From positions 762,001-826,000 of the forward strand of contig NZ_CP017305.1 of the NCBI RefSeq assembly GCF_001747405.1: DNA of 64,000 nucleotides, in the 5' to 3' direction. The DNA comes from Chlorobaculum limnaeum. GTDB lineage: Bacteria; Bacteroidota; Chlorobiia; Chlorobiales; Chlorobiaceae. The notes under the pieces were generated by a model that saw only the letters and a list, made by a program, of their open reading frames with translations, searched no databases and was not told the origin of the DNA. Shown piece by piece: positions 38,338-47,569 of this stretch (its first letter is position 1; the number at the start of each line of letters is the position of its first letter). The position numbers and the translations under genes are program-made.

Positions 38338-38345
38338 AGTTTATT
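38338..38345. repeat. Target-site duplication, right copy
   Basis: AGTTTATT, identical to 36972-36979. Confidence 0.93.
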
Positions 38346-38456
38346 TTTATATTTTTTGCATTACCTAACATAAATATATTGGAGGAATTATGTCATTTGT
38401 AGAGAAAATTGCAGGGTGTTTTGGTGATCAAGATTTGATTTTTGCAGGTCACTCAA

Positions 38457-38630
38457 ATGATAAAAAAAATAGCAAAAGAGATGATGATAAATGCATTAGA
38501 GGAAGGGGTGAGTTTTAAAGATTATGAAAAATCAATAAGGAAATATTTGGAGGGGAAAACCGAAAACAGAAGCCATATAAACAATCAGATGAGAAAGGTT
38601 AGAAAATTAAAATACTATTTCATGCAATAA
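38457..38630 (+). CDS. Small AT-rich hypothetical ORF
   Basis: 57 residues from the ATG at 38457 (MIKKIAKEMMINALEEGVSF, later RKVRKLKYYFMQ), highly basic. A second ORF in another frame, 38390-38518 (42 residues, MSFVEKIAGCFGDQDL), has GGAGGA four bases before its ATG and overlaps this one. Either the upstream ORF is a short leader coupled to this gene, or one base has been lost from a single gene. The region is strongly A+T-rich, unlike the chromosome core. No family recognised. Confidence 0.4.
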   Translation: MIKKIAKEMMINALEEGVSFKDYEKSIRKYLEGKTENRSHINNQMRKVRKLKYYFMQ

Positions 38631-38681
38631 ACCTATGGTTAATCACTTTTTGAGAATTCAATCATTATTTGTCGACTTATA

Positions 38682-39296
38682 TCAAAAATTTCCTTTATTA
38701 ATTTCGTAGTGCTTTTTTGAGCTTTCCGTGAATAACTTTGCTGTATCAGTTTTCTGCATAGGTTCTTCCAAAGAACAAATTTCTAAGAAAAGTAGGTTTT
38801 GATAATTTATAAGCTCATCCAACTGATAAACTTTATCTTTTAATTCTGGAAAGAAGAGTGTCGCAATGACAATGCCATTCCATCTTGGTGGGTTATTAAC
38901 AATTTGTTTTTTGTTTTTAATGTCAATTTTATCATTTGATAATTTTTTGTATAGTAGTGATATTTCGTTTCGATATTTATATAGACTTGTTGTTAGTTCT
39001 TCAAGTTTTGTTATTCTTAGTTTTTTCCATTCTCGTTGTGACCAGTCTAAATGTGCGATAGATGTTTTGATTTCTTCTTGTGCTTTGGTAGTCGCTTCAA
39101 TTTGTTTGACGAGATTATTGAGATCGGCCTTGGTTGCAGTTTGTTCCCCTTTTTTTTGAAAAAGTCCGCTGAAAAAGCTAAAGGCTGCTGTCGCAGACAG
39201 AGATATGAGAAAAAATATTATATAAAAATTGATATTATATGATATTTTCCCTTGAATTATGTCATTGGCTATATTGTGAGTTAGAGAGTCTGGCAT
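38682..39296 (-). CDS. AT-rich hypothetical protein with one membrane helix and a coiled coil
   Basis: 204 residues. One transmembrane helix (about 24-45, INFYIIFFLISLSATAAFSF) is followed by a long charged helix (TATKADLNNLVKQIEATTKA) and WSQREWKKLRITKLEELTTS, a pattern I have seen in uncharacterised accessory proteins of other bacteria. The remainder is predicted helical. The A+T content is far above that of the flanking aroC, indicating recent acquisition. Function unknown. Confidence 0.65.
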   Translation of the reverse strand: MPDSLTHNIANDIIQGKISYNINFYIIFFLISLSATAAFSFFSGLFQKKGEQTATKADLNNLVKQIEATTKAQEEIKTSIAHLDWSQREWKKLRITKLEELTTSLYKYRNEISLLYKKLSNDKIDIKNKKQIVNNPPRWNGIVIATLFFPELKDKVYQLDELINYQNLLFLEICSLEEPMQKTDTAKLFTESSKKHYEINKGNF

Positions 39297-39415
39297 AATA
39301 TGATTATTAAGCTATATTTGATGCAATATTGTGGCATCTGAGAAAAACTATAAAGTTTCATGTGCCACATCCTTATCACAAAATGAATGCAGCACAAAAT
39401 TTATGGCTCGCATTT

Positions 39416-40609
39416 TCATCCCCCAAACCTCATCCTCAATTCCTCGCGATACGCCTCAAGCCTTTCCGCAATCTCCGACATGTGATCCCCGCCAATCTTT
39501 TCCAGCAGGGCGTTGGCGATGACGGGGGCTACGACGGCTTCGGCGACGACTCCGGCGGCGGGGACGGCGCAGGTGTCGCTGCGTTCGAAGCGCGACTGGA
39601 CGGCTTCGAGCGTGGCGAGGTCGAAGGAGCGGAGCGGGGAGACGAGCGATGAGATCGGTTTCATGGCTGCGCGGATGTGGATCGGCTGGCCGCTCGACAT
39701 GCTCCCTTCGATGCCTCCGGCGCGGTTGGTTTCGCGTCTCAATCCCTTCTCTCCACCGGCAAACAACTCATCGTGCACCTGTGAGCCGGGTTTGCGGGCG
39801 TTGTCGAAGGCTGGGCCGATTTCGACCCCTTTGATCGCCTGGATCGACATGATGGCGGCGGTGAGCATCGAGTCGAGCCTGCGGTCGTGCTGGACGTAGC
39901 TGCCGAGGCCCATCGGGACGCCGGTGATATAGAGTTCGACGATGCCGCCGAGGGTGTCGCCGTCGGTTTTGGCCTGGTCGATGGCTGCGATGGCGGCGGC
40001 TTCAGCTTCGGCGTCGAGCATACGCACCTGCGACTTGTCGGCTTCGGCGGCGAGGCTTTCGGCTCCGGCGTCAAGCAGCGCCTGCAACGAAGCGGGCGCT
40101 GCGGCTTCGGCGGCGGGGCCGATGGCGGAGATGTAGCTGCCGATCTGGATGCCGAGCTGGCGGAGGAACGCTTTGGCGAGCGATCCGGCGGCGACTCTCG
40201 AGGCGGTTTCGCGGGCCGAGGAGCGGTCGATGACCGGGCGGATGTCGTCGAAGCCGTATTTGATGAAGCCGGTGAGGTCGGCGTGGCCGGGGCGGGGAAT
40301 AGTGATTTTCTGCACCTCGGCGGCGTGATCCTCGAATTGCGCCATCGGCGTCGTCCAGTTCTCCCAGTCGCGGTTGCGGATGAGCATCGCGACCGGTGAG
40401 CCGATGGTTTTGCCGAAGCGCACGCCGGAGAGCACCTCGGCGCGGTCGGTTTCGATTTTCATTCGACCGCCGCGTCCGTAGCCCTGCTGGCGACGGGCAA
40501 GCTGGTCGTTGATGTCGGCTTCGGTGAGGGCGACGCCTGCGGGAACTCCTTCGACGATGGCCGAGAGCGCCGGGCCATGCGATTCGCCTGCGGTGAAATA
40601 GCGTATCAT
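39416..40609 (-). CDS. aroC: Chorismate synthase
   Basis: 397 residues from the ATG at 40609 (MIRYFTAGESHGPALSAIVE); a longer frame to 40714 runs into the repeat region and was rejected. GESHGPALSAIVEGVPAG, RRQQGYGRGGRMKIETDR, GRSSARETASRVAAGS-like DRSSARETASRVAAGSLAK and the C-terminal RSDTCAVPAAGVVAEAVVA are signatures. It makes chorismate from EPSP using reduced FMN, feeding TrpE and all aromatic products. Confidence 0.96.
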   Translation of the reverse strand: MIRYFTAGESHGPALSAIVEGVPAGVALTEADINDQLARRQQGYGRGGRMKIETDRAEVLSGVRFGKTIGSPVAMLIRNRDWENWTTPMAQFEDHAAEVQKITIPRPGHADLTGFIKYGFDDIRPVIDRSSARETASRVAAGSLAKAFLRQLGIQIGSYISAIGPAAEAAAPASLQALLDAGAESLAAEADKSQVRMLDAEAEAAAIAAIDQAKTDGDTLGGIVELYITGVPMGLGSYVQHDRRLDSMLTAAIMSIQAIKGVEIGPAFDNARKPGSQVHDELFAGGEKGLRRETNRAGGIEGSMSSGQPIHIRAAMKPISSLVSPLRSFDLATLEAVQSRFERSDTCAVPAAGVVAEAVVAPVIANALLEKIGGDHMSEIAERLEAYREELRMRFGG

Positions 40610-40655
40610 ATCAGTGCGGGAAAAAGAGGTCGTAAAAGTTGAAATAAAAGATATT

Positions 40656-40781
40656 GGGCTGAAGCCCGGTTTCTTTGTTTGATTCGTGAACCCCGGCTGG
40701 AAAGCCGGGGCCATTGATTTGAGTCCTTATTGCCCCGGACGTCAGTTCGGGGTTATGAAAAAAAATAGAGGGCTTTAGCCC
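40656..40781. repeat. Composite cluster of four hairpins
   Basis: In order: GGGCTGAAGCCC (40656-40667), CCCCGGCTGGAAAGCCGGGG (40691-40710), CCCCGGACGTCAGTTCGGGG (40733-40752) and GGGCTTTAGCCC (40770-40781). The outer two share one sequence type, as do the inner two, giving a symmetric A-B-B-A arrangement like bacterial interspersed mosaic elements. Confidence 0.75.
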
Positions 40782-40862
40782 AATTTCTATCAGATGCAAC
40801 GTTTTTGTTCAATTGTCGCCTGAGAAACGATTGTTCGACCAGAAATAGTGGAACAAGATAAC

Positions 40863-40893
40863 AAAAAAAGCCCGGCGATTTCGCGCCGGGCTT
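40863..40893 (-). terminator. hemB terminator
   Basis: On the minus strand AAGCCCGGCG pairs with CGCCGGGCTT around CGAAAT and runs into TTTTTTG, 26 bp past the hemB stop. Confidence 0.85.
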
Positions 40894-40918
40894 GGTGTCG
40901 TGACTACTCAGCCAGCGT

Positions 40919-41953
<1,035 letters not shown>

Positions 41954-42067
41954 TCAACATCGTGAAGGCGTCCTTGCGTTTTTCACTGCATATCGTTAGG
42001 TTCGGCCTCCGTTGATTATCTTACGTCATCGTTCGCATTTCCCAACACTTAACCGGACTGTTCACCC

Positions 42068-42841
42068 ATGAATCCCGAACTTCAGCTCGCGCTCGAACTG
42101 GCCGAACAGGCTGGCAGGCTCACGCTCGATTACTTCGGCAAGCGGTCGCTCCAGGTCTTTTCCAAACGCGACGATACGCCAGTCACCGAGGCGGATCGCA
42201 AAGCCGAGGAGCTGATACGGCAGGGAATTACGTCACGCTTTCCCGACGATGGCGCATTTGGCGAGGAGTTCGACGAGCGCCCTTCCGGCAACGGACGCCG
42301 CTGGATCATCGATCCCATCGACGGCACCCGCTCCTTCATCCACGGCGTGCCGCTCTACGGCGTGATGATCGCGCTCGAAGTCGATGGCGCGCTCCGGCTC
42401 GGCGTCATCAACTTTCCTGCGCTTGGCGAGATGTATCATGCCGAAGTCGGCGGCGGAGCGTTCATGAACGGATCGCCAATCCGGGTTTCGGCCATCGCGG
42501 AGACGGCGGCTGCCACGGTGACGTTCACCGAAAAGGAGTATCTGCTCGATCCGCCCTCGACCCATCCGGTCGATCTGTTGCGCTCGAACGCCGGGCTGGT
42601 GCGCGGCTGGGGCGACTGCTACGGCCACATGCTGGTTGCGTCGGGCCGCGCCGAGGTGGCCGTGGACAAGATCATGAGTCCGTGGGATTGCGCGGCGGTC
42701 ATTCCAATTGTCACGGAAGCCGGTGGCTGCTGTTTCGATTATCACGGTGTGACAACCATCACGGGTCAGGGACTCGTCAGCGCGAACCGTGCGATTGGTC
42801 AGTCGCTCATCGATGCCATCGGTAAAGGGGAGCGCGCCTGA
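42068..42841 (+). CDS. hisN: Histidinol-phosphatase, inositol monophosphatase type
   Basis: 257 residues. IMPase-fold metal sites are GEEFDE (Glu), WIIDPIDGTRSFIHGVPLYG (Asp-x-Ile-Asp-Gly-Thr) and PWDCAAVIPIVTEAGG (C-terminal Asp). The RSFIHGVPLYG segment and GWGDCYGHMLVASGRAEVAV are typical of the HisN subgroup that dephosphorylates histidinol phosphate in histidine synthesis, rather than of SuhB. The subgroup assignment is from memory of the family, so a general sugar or inositol phosphatase is the alternative. The next gene overlaps its stop by one base. Confidence 0.8.
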   Translation: MNPELQLALELAEQAGRLTLDYFGKRSLQVFSKRDDTPVTEADRKAEELIRQGITSRFPDDGAFGEEFDERPSGNGRRWIIDPIDGTRSFIHGVPLYGVMIALEVDGALRLGVINFPALGEMYHAEVGGGAFMNGSPIRVSAIAETAAATVTFTEKEYLLDPPSTHPVDLLRSNAGLVRGWGDCYGHMLVASGRAEVAVDKIMSPWDCAAVIPIVTEAGGCCFDYHGVTTITGQGLVSANRAIGQSLIDAIGKGERA

Positions 42842-43338
42842 TGAACCTGCTGATTCTGCTGCTCTCGCTCATTATTCTGCTGCTGCTCGTCATCATCGCG
42901 ATGCTCGCGACCTGGTGGCCCGGCAGGCAGCGAGAGGAGATCGAGCGGCTTGGCAACAGTTTGCGTCGCGAGATGGCCGAGCAGCGAAGCGAGTCGCTTC
43001 AGCTCATGAAAAGCCTTCGCATTGTTGTCGAAGATGCCGTGAAGGAGTCGGTCGAGAAGGAGCTTGCCTCGTCCCGTCCGAGAAGCGGGCGGGCGCGGAA
43101 GTCGGCCTCTTCGAAAGCGTCGGATGCCGCAACCGTTCAGGAAGCCGTGGTCTCCGAAGGGGAACCGGACAACGGATGCCAGCTCTCCGTTCTGCAGGCG
43201 ATGCAGATATCGCTGTTTCCCGAGTCGCCCGCAGCTTCGGTCGCTCAACCGGCTTCAGGTGAAGCGCTTGCTGAAAAAGCAGCCGAGCTGGAAACGATCC
43301 ACATGGGTTTCGTCGATGATATTCCGGAGGTTGATTAG
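42841..43338 (+). CDS. Hypothetical single-pass membrane protein
   Basis: 165 residues. MNLLILLLSLIILLLLVIIA is an N-terminal anchor, then about 60 residues of charged helix (RQREEIERLGNSLRREMAEQ), similar in plan to RmuC-like N-termini, then a low-complexity Ala/Ser/Glu tail. Its ATG overlaps the stop of the hisN-like gene (TGATG), indicating translational coupling. No domain recognised. Confidence 0.65.
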   Translation: MNLLILLLSLIILLLLVIIAMLATWWPGRQREEIERLGNSLRREMAEQRSESLQLMKSLRIVVEDAVKESVEKELASSRPRSGRARKSASSKASDAATVQEAVVSEGEPDNGCQLSVLQAMQISLFPESPAASVAQPASGEALAEKAAELETIHMGFVDDIPEVD

Positions 43339-43362
43339 AAGAGCGTTATAGTGACAAACAGG

Positions 43363-43407
43363 TCTTATAAGTCGTATATGTCCTGTAAGACCTATTCGTC
43401 CTATGTG
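43363..43407. repeat. Nonamer tandem repeat array, copy C
   Basis: Five 9-bp units: TCTTATAAG, TCGTATATG, TCCTGTAAG, ACCTATTCG, TCCTATGTG. It lies between the convergent ends of the 42841 gene and hemD. Confidence 0.8.
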
Positions 43408-43427
43408 CTTGAAATTCGTAAAAAACC

Positions 43428-44168
43428 TCAACCCAGCGCCGCAGCAATCGCTTTGGCGAAGCTGGGGCCGTCGAAGTATTCGGGGATGATGTCCACCTTG
43501 ATGCCGAGTTTTTCGAGCGCGCCGGAGGTGGTGGTGCCGATAGCCGCAATCTGAACGGATTCGGGCAGCTCTTTCGAGCCTATCGCTTCAAAAAAATTGA
43601 TGGCGGTCGAGGGACTGGTGAAAGAGAGGCAGTCGAGCTTGCCTTCGGCGAGCAGCGATTTGACCTTTTGAGTCTCTTCAAGCGATGGCTGGACGTTGTC
43701 GTAAACGGTCAGCTCGACGCAGATGCCGCCGCGTTCGGCGATGACTTCGGGAATGGTGCCGAGCGAGAGGCTGCCACGGACAAAGAGGAAGGTTTTGCCT
43801 TCGATTTCACTGGCGTCGATGCCCGACATGAGGCTGACTGCATCAGCGCTTTTGGGAAGCGGCTCGATGGTGACGCCATGCTTCTCCAGATCGCCACCGG
43901 TGGTTTTGCCTACCGCCCAGACACGGGCGTTTTGCAGGTTTGGCAGCTCGTCCGGGGACTGTTCCAGCAGCCGTTCGAGGAAAAACTGAACGCTGTTGGC
44001 GCTGGTGAAGAAGATGCCCGCGAACTGCGTGATGTCGGGCACGCTCCAGCCGGCAACCGGCCTGATCTCGATCGTCGGAAAGACAACCGAGTTCAGGCCG
44101 TACTGCGCAAGCTCCCTCACAAAAGGCTCGGCCTGATGCTTCGGGCGAGTAACGAGAACTGTTTTCAT
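43428..44168 (-). CDS. hemD: Uroporphyrinogen-III synthase
   Basis: 246 residues. HemD is poorly conserved, but [20 protein letters not shown] at the start, [15 protein letters not shown] and [19 protein letters not shown] in equivalent positions of the two lobes, and [20 protein letters not shown] near the end are typical. It closes hydroxymethylbilane with D-ring inversion. Its ATG overlaps the hemC stop by one base, so translation is coupled. Confidence 0.93.
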   Translation of the reverse strand: MKTVLVTRPKHQAEPFVRELAQYGLNSVVFPTIEIRPVAGWSVPDITQFAGIFFTSANSVQFFLERLLEQSPDELPNLQNARVWAVGKTTGGDLEKHGVTIEPLPKSADAVSLMSGIDASEIEGKTFLFVRGSLSLGTIPEVIAERGGICVELTVYDNVQPSLEETQKVKSLLAEGKLDCLSFTSPSTAINFFEAIGSKELPESVQIAAIGTTTSGALEKLGIKVDIIPEYFDGPSFAKAIAAALG

Positions 44169-45106
44169 CAGCGGGTTTTGCGGATGTCGGCGAGAATTTT
44201 CTCCGCACCCATCGAAAGCAGCACCTCTGCCAGTTCGATACCGACAGCTTCGGCCTCTTCCGGGGTGTTGACCGTTTTGGTCGCTTCGTTGCGGATGGCG
44301 GTCTTGCCGTCCACGGAGCCAACAAAAGCCAAAAGTTTCAGGGTGCCGTCGGCATACGAGCCATAGCAGCCGATCGGAATCTGGCAGCCACCCTGGAGGT
44401 GACGGAGCAGCGCACGCTCGGCGCGGCAGCAGATTTCTGTGTTGTCGTCGTTGAGCACGCGAACGATCTCGCGAGTCTCGGCGTCATCCGTGCGGGTCTC
44501 GATGCCGAGCGCGCCCTGGCCGACTGCGGGAAGCATCACGTCGTGCGGCAGGATTTCGGAGATGCGGTCGCTGAATTCGAGACGGAAAACACCGGCGTAA
44601 GCGAGCATCATGGCGTCGAACTCGCCGTCATCGAACTTCTTGAAGCGGGTATTGAGGTTGCCCCTGATGTCGAGAATCTGCAAGTCGGGTCTCATGGAGA
44701 GGAGCTGCGACATTCTGCGCAGGGAGCTGGTAGCCATCCTCGCATTCGGCGGAAGGTCTTTCAAACCCTTGCCTGACTTGGAGATAATGACGTCGCGGGT
44801 ATCTTCGCGCTCGGTGAATGAGGTGATGACCAGACCTTCAGGTGTGCCGGTCGGAACGTCCTTCAGGCTGTGAACGGCCAGATCGATCTCACCGGCAATC
44901 AGGTGTTTTTCGATGTCCTTGGTGAACAGGCCCATGTCTCCGATCTTGGAAAGAGGAGAGTCGAGCAGCACATCACCGGTCGTCTTGACCAGCTTGAGCG
45001 TGATGTTCATTTCGGGAAAGCGCCTGGAAAGTTCTGCTTTTGTGAATTCAGCCTGCCACAGGGCCAAGGGGCTGGATCGAGTGCCGATGATAAGCTCTTT
45101 TTTCAA
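44168..45106 (-). CDS. hemC: Porphobilinogen deaminase
   Basis: 312 residues. [44 protein letters not shown] and [13 protein letters not shown] are diagnostic; the Cys of GGCQIP carries the dipyrromethane cofactor. It builds hydroxymethylbilane from four porphobilinogens. The start is a TTG at 45106 ([11 protein letters not shown] follows directly); no ATG or GTG is positioned to give a normal N-terminus. It lies 18 bp after hemA. Confidence 0.95.
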   Translation of the reverse strand: MKKELIIGTRSSPLALWQAEFTKAELSRRFPEMNITLKLVKTTGDVLLDSPLSKIGDMGLFTKDIEKHLIAGEIDLAVHSLKDVPTGTPEGLVITSFTEREDTRDVIISKSGKGLKDLPPNARMATSSLRRMSQLLSMRPDLQILDIRGNLNTRFKKFDDGEFDAMMLAYAGVFRLEFSDRISEILPHDVMLPAVGQGALGIETRTDDAETREIVRVLNDDNTEICCRAERALLRHLQGGCQIPIGCYGSYADGTLKLLAFVGSVDGKTAIRNEATKTVNTPEEAEAVGIELAEVLLSMGAEKILADIRKTR

Positions 45107-45124
45107 TTCGATGACAGATTGATT

Positions 45125-46405
45125 TTATTGGAGTGACTGGTTGGGTTCTTCAAGATCGAAGATGTTTCTGACAAGATTGACCTTGCTGGGAATATTGTCG
45201 GCGGTATCGACCGGAGCCTTGAGCATCTTGATCGGATGATGCAGAATCTTCTTCAGGATCCTGTCGGTCAGGTGCTCCATGCGGCGCAACTCCTCCTCGC
45301 TTACCTTGTAACGGTAGCGTTCGAGCTCTTTCTCCTTGATTTCGATGAACTTCGACTGGAGATCGACGATGGTAGGACGCACCTTGAGGGTGTTGATCCA
45401 CTGGCCGAAGCCAACCAGCTCCTCGTCGATGATCGCCTTGACTTTCGGCAGCTCGGCGCGGCGGCGTTCGAGGTTCTTGTCGATGATGTGCTTGAGGGCG
45501 TCGATGTCCTTGAGGAACATATTCTGCAACTTGCCCACTTCGGGATCGATGTTTCTCGGCAGGCCAAGATCGAGCATGATCACCGGTTTCAGGCGGCGGC
45601 GCTGCATGGCCTGCTGCATTTCGGCTTCGTTGAGGATGTACTCCTTGGTGCTGACGGCCGTGATGATGATATCGAATTCGTGCAGGTGCTCCTTGTACGA
45701 CTCGTACGGAAGCACGCGGTTGGTGCCGAGCTCCTCGGCGAGCGCCTCGGCCTTGGAGAGCGTCCTGTTGGTGATGACGATGTTCCGGGCGTTCTTGGCG
45801 TAAATGTGCTTGGCGGCAAGCTCTCCGGTTTCACCGGCGCCGACGAGCAGCACCTTCTTCATGGAGAGGTTGGAGAAAATTTTCTGGGCAAGTTCGACCG
45901 CCGCGTAGCTGACCGAAACCGCGCCCTCCATGAGCTTGGTTTTTGTCTTGACCTTCTTGGCGACGCTGAATGCCGTGTGGCAAAGCCTGGTGAGAAGAAT
46001 TCCGGCGGTTCCGACCTCGGCGGCGATGCGGTAGGCATCCTTGACCTGGCCGAGAATCTGACCTTCGCCAAGCACGAGGGAGTCGATGGCGCTCGACACC
46101 TCGAAGAGGTGACGAGCAGTGCCGCAGTAGAAGCGGTTGAAGAAGTGTTCGGGGCGGACATCCTTGCGGGCATCCTTGTAAGAGATCAGGTAATCCTTGA
46201 GATAGTCGCAGTTCACTTCTACCATCGCAGGAACTACGTACAGTTCCGTGCGGTTGCAGGTGGACACAACCATGGCTTCGCTTGCCAGTCCGCTCGAAAC
46301 CAGGTCCGTGACGAATTCCTTGTTCTGAACTTCCGAAAGCGCGATTCTTTCACGGATTTCAATAGGTGCAGTCTTGTGGTTGACACCAACTGAAATGATG
46401 TTCAT
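45125..46405 (-). CDS. hemA: Glutamyl-tRNA reductase
   Basis: 426 residues from the ATG at 46405 ([20 protein letters not shown]). The catalytic Cys50 lies in [29 protein letters not shown]-type [15 protein letters not shown], the NADPH-binding [17 protein letters not shown] and the long C-terminal dimerisation helix are all present. It reduces glutamyl-tRNA to glutamate-1-semialdehyde, the first committed step of tetrapyrrole synthesis in the C5 pathway used by green sulfur bacteria. The order hemX-like, hemA, hemC, hemD on one strand indicates an operon. Confidence 0.96.
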   Translation of the reverse strand: MNIISVGVNHKTAPIEIRERIALSEVQNKEFVTDLVSSGLASEAMVVSTCNRTELYVVPAMVEVNCDYLKDYLISYKDARKDVRPEHFFNRFYCGTARHLFEVSSAIDSLVLGEGQILGQVKDAYRIAAEVGTAGILLTRLCHTAFSVAKKVKTKTKLMEGAVSVSYAAVELAQKIFSNLSMKKVLLVGAGETGELAAKHIYAKNARNIVITNRTLSKAEALAEELGTNRVLPYESYKEHLHEFDIIITAVSTKEYILNEAEMQQAMQRRRLKPVIMLDLGLPRNIDPEVGKLQNMFLKDIDALKHIIDKNLERRRAELPKVKAIIDEELVGFGQWINTLKVRPTIVDLQSKFIEIKEKELERYRYKVSEEELRRMEHLTDRILKKILHHPIKMLKAPVDTADNIPSKVNLVRNIFDLEEPNQSLQ

Positions 46406-46518
46406 GGCAGGGTTATTTAAATGAGCCGTTCGTAAACCGATCAAAAGAGCTTGGCGGAGTGATCTCCAAAAGTGTGTTAATATACCGCAATGTGCCGAAT
46501 TTTCAAATCAAGCTTCGG

Positions 46519-47364
46519 TTAAATCATCATTCCGTGAAAACTTGGCGTAACCAGGCTCATGAAAAACAGGAGCGCCGTGACCAGCACAAAAAGAGCGATG
46601 AGCAGGACGGCCATATGTTTGATATCCCATCCGAATAGCGGCTTGATGACCAGGCTGATACCGTAGAGCAGCCAGATGACGATCAGGGAAATCAGTCTTG
46701 GCTCGAAGAGGTTGATGGCCTGTCTTGAGGCCTGCTGTTCAAGAATGCCGGCGAAGATGGTGACCGTCAGGAAAAAGAAGCCGAACGCCACGGCGTGCAT
46801 GATCAGCAGGCCGAGCGCTTCGAGGTTCGGAAGGCGCTGGAAGAGCAGCCCGAAACGGTTGAGACGTATCTGGCGGAAAAGCACCAGGTACATGCCGCTG
46901 TACAGTCCGGCGATGGCTACCGAGCTGAAGCCGAAGATTGCCGCGATCAGGTGGACGCCGATGCGCAGGCCGCTGAATGCCGGGCCGGAATCGACGGTTT
47001 GGGAACTCAGGATCGATGAAAAGAGCGCCGAGCCGGTAGCAAAGGCGATGACGAAAAAGCCGGTCTTGTCACTTTTCGTGGTGAATTCGATGAACATATA
47101 AGTAATGGCGAGGGTCAGCGCCACCATGCTCATGAGGTTGTAGGCCGAGTAGTTCAGCCGGTATCCCGCCGTGGAGGTGAGCAGCCCGAGGTCAGCCACA
47201 TGCATGACGACGGTGAGAATCAGCGCTGGCTGCTTGAGACTTCCGGCAAGCGGTGTCTCCTTGAAAAAGTGGATGCCATACAGGGCAGTAGTGACGATGT
47301 AAAACAGCGGCACTATTTGCGTCAGGGCAAAAAGGAGGCTGTTTTCAAGAAATATATTGGCCAT
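46519..47364 (-). CDS. HemX/CcsA-type cytochrome c assembly family membrane protein
   Basis: 281 residues with about eight transmembrane helices. It fits the HemX/CcsA/ResC assembly family: HVADLGLLTSTAGY with a conserved-position His, GLRIGVHLIAAIFGFSSVAI with another His, and GLYSGMYLVLFRQIR. The tryptophan-rich WWD motif of true CcsA is absent, favouring HemX. HemX-like proteins next to hemA are thought to modulate glutamyl-tRNA reductase level or handle heme; this is by analogy with Bacillus. The gene starts the hem operon. Confidence 0.8.
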   Translation of the reverse strand: MANIFLENSLLFALTQIVPLFYIVTTALYGIHFFKETPLAGSLKQPALILTVVMHVADLGLLTSTAGYRLNYSAYNLMSMVALTLAITYMFIEFTTKSDKTGFFVIAFATGSALFSSILSSQTVDSGPAFSGLRIGVHLIAAIFGFSSVAIAGLYSGMYLVLFRQIRLNRFGLLFQRLPNLEALGLLIMHAVAFGFFFLTVTIFAGILEQQASRQAINLFEPRLISLIVIWLLYGISLVIKPLFGWDIKHMAVLLIALFVLVTALLFFMSLVTPSFHGMMI

Positions 47365-47387
47365 ACTCTGAAAAAGGAGGTCGTTTC

Positions 47388-47492
47388 GTGGAGAGGGTGA
47401 ATGTAAAATACTTCAGTGGTTACTGCGCCTGGTACGAGTCTGGTTCAATCGACAAAACTGAAAAGAAAAATATCTTCACGCCTCTCCGATGA
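47388..47492 (+). CDS. Possible small ORF with a very strong ribosome binding site upstream of typA
   Basis: AAAGGAGG (47373-47380) lies seven bases before a GTG that opens a 34-codon frame (MERVNVKYFSGYCAWYESGS, ending NIFTPLR), ending 77 bp before typA. It is too short to judge by composition. It could be a leader peptide or small protein. The alternative is chance, although a full eight-base Shine-Dalgarno match is unusual in this window. Confidence 0.3.
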   Translation: MERVNVKYFSGYCAWYESGSIDKTEKKNIFTPLR

Positions 47493-47569
47493 TAATTTCA
47501 ATGGAAAAAGTGTATATTCGGCCCGATTGAAAAACCAAGGCAATAAAATATACTTATTTATCGCAAAAG

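Larger units (their letters stand above)
40610..40918. other. 309-bp gap between hemB and aroC
   Basis: Apart from the hemB terminator (40863-40893) and the four-hairpin repeat cluster (40656-40781), no gene is seen here. It must also contain the aroC promoter if aroC is not transcribed from hemB. Confidence 0.6.
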
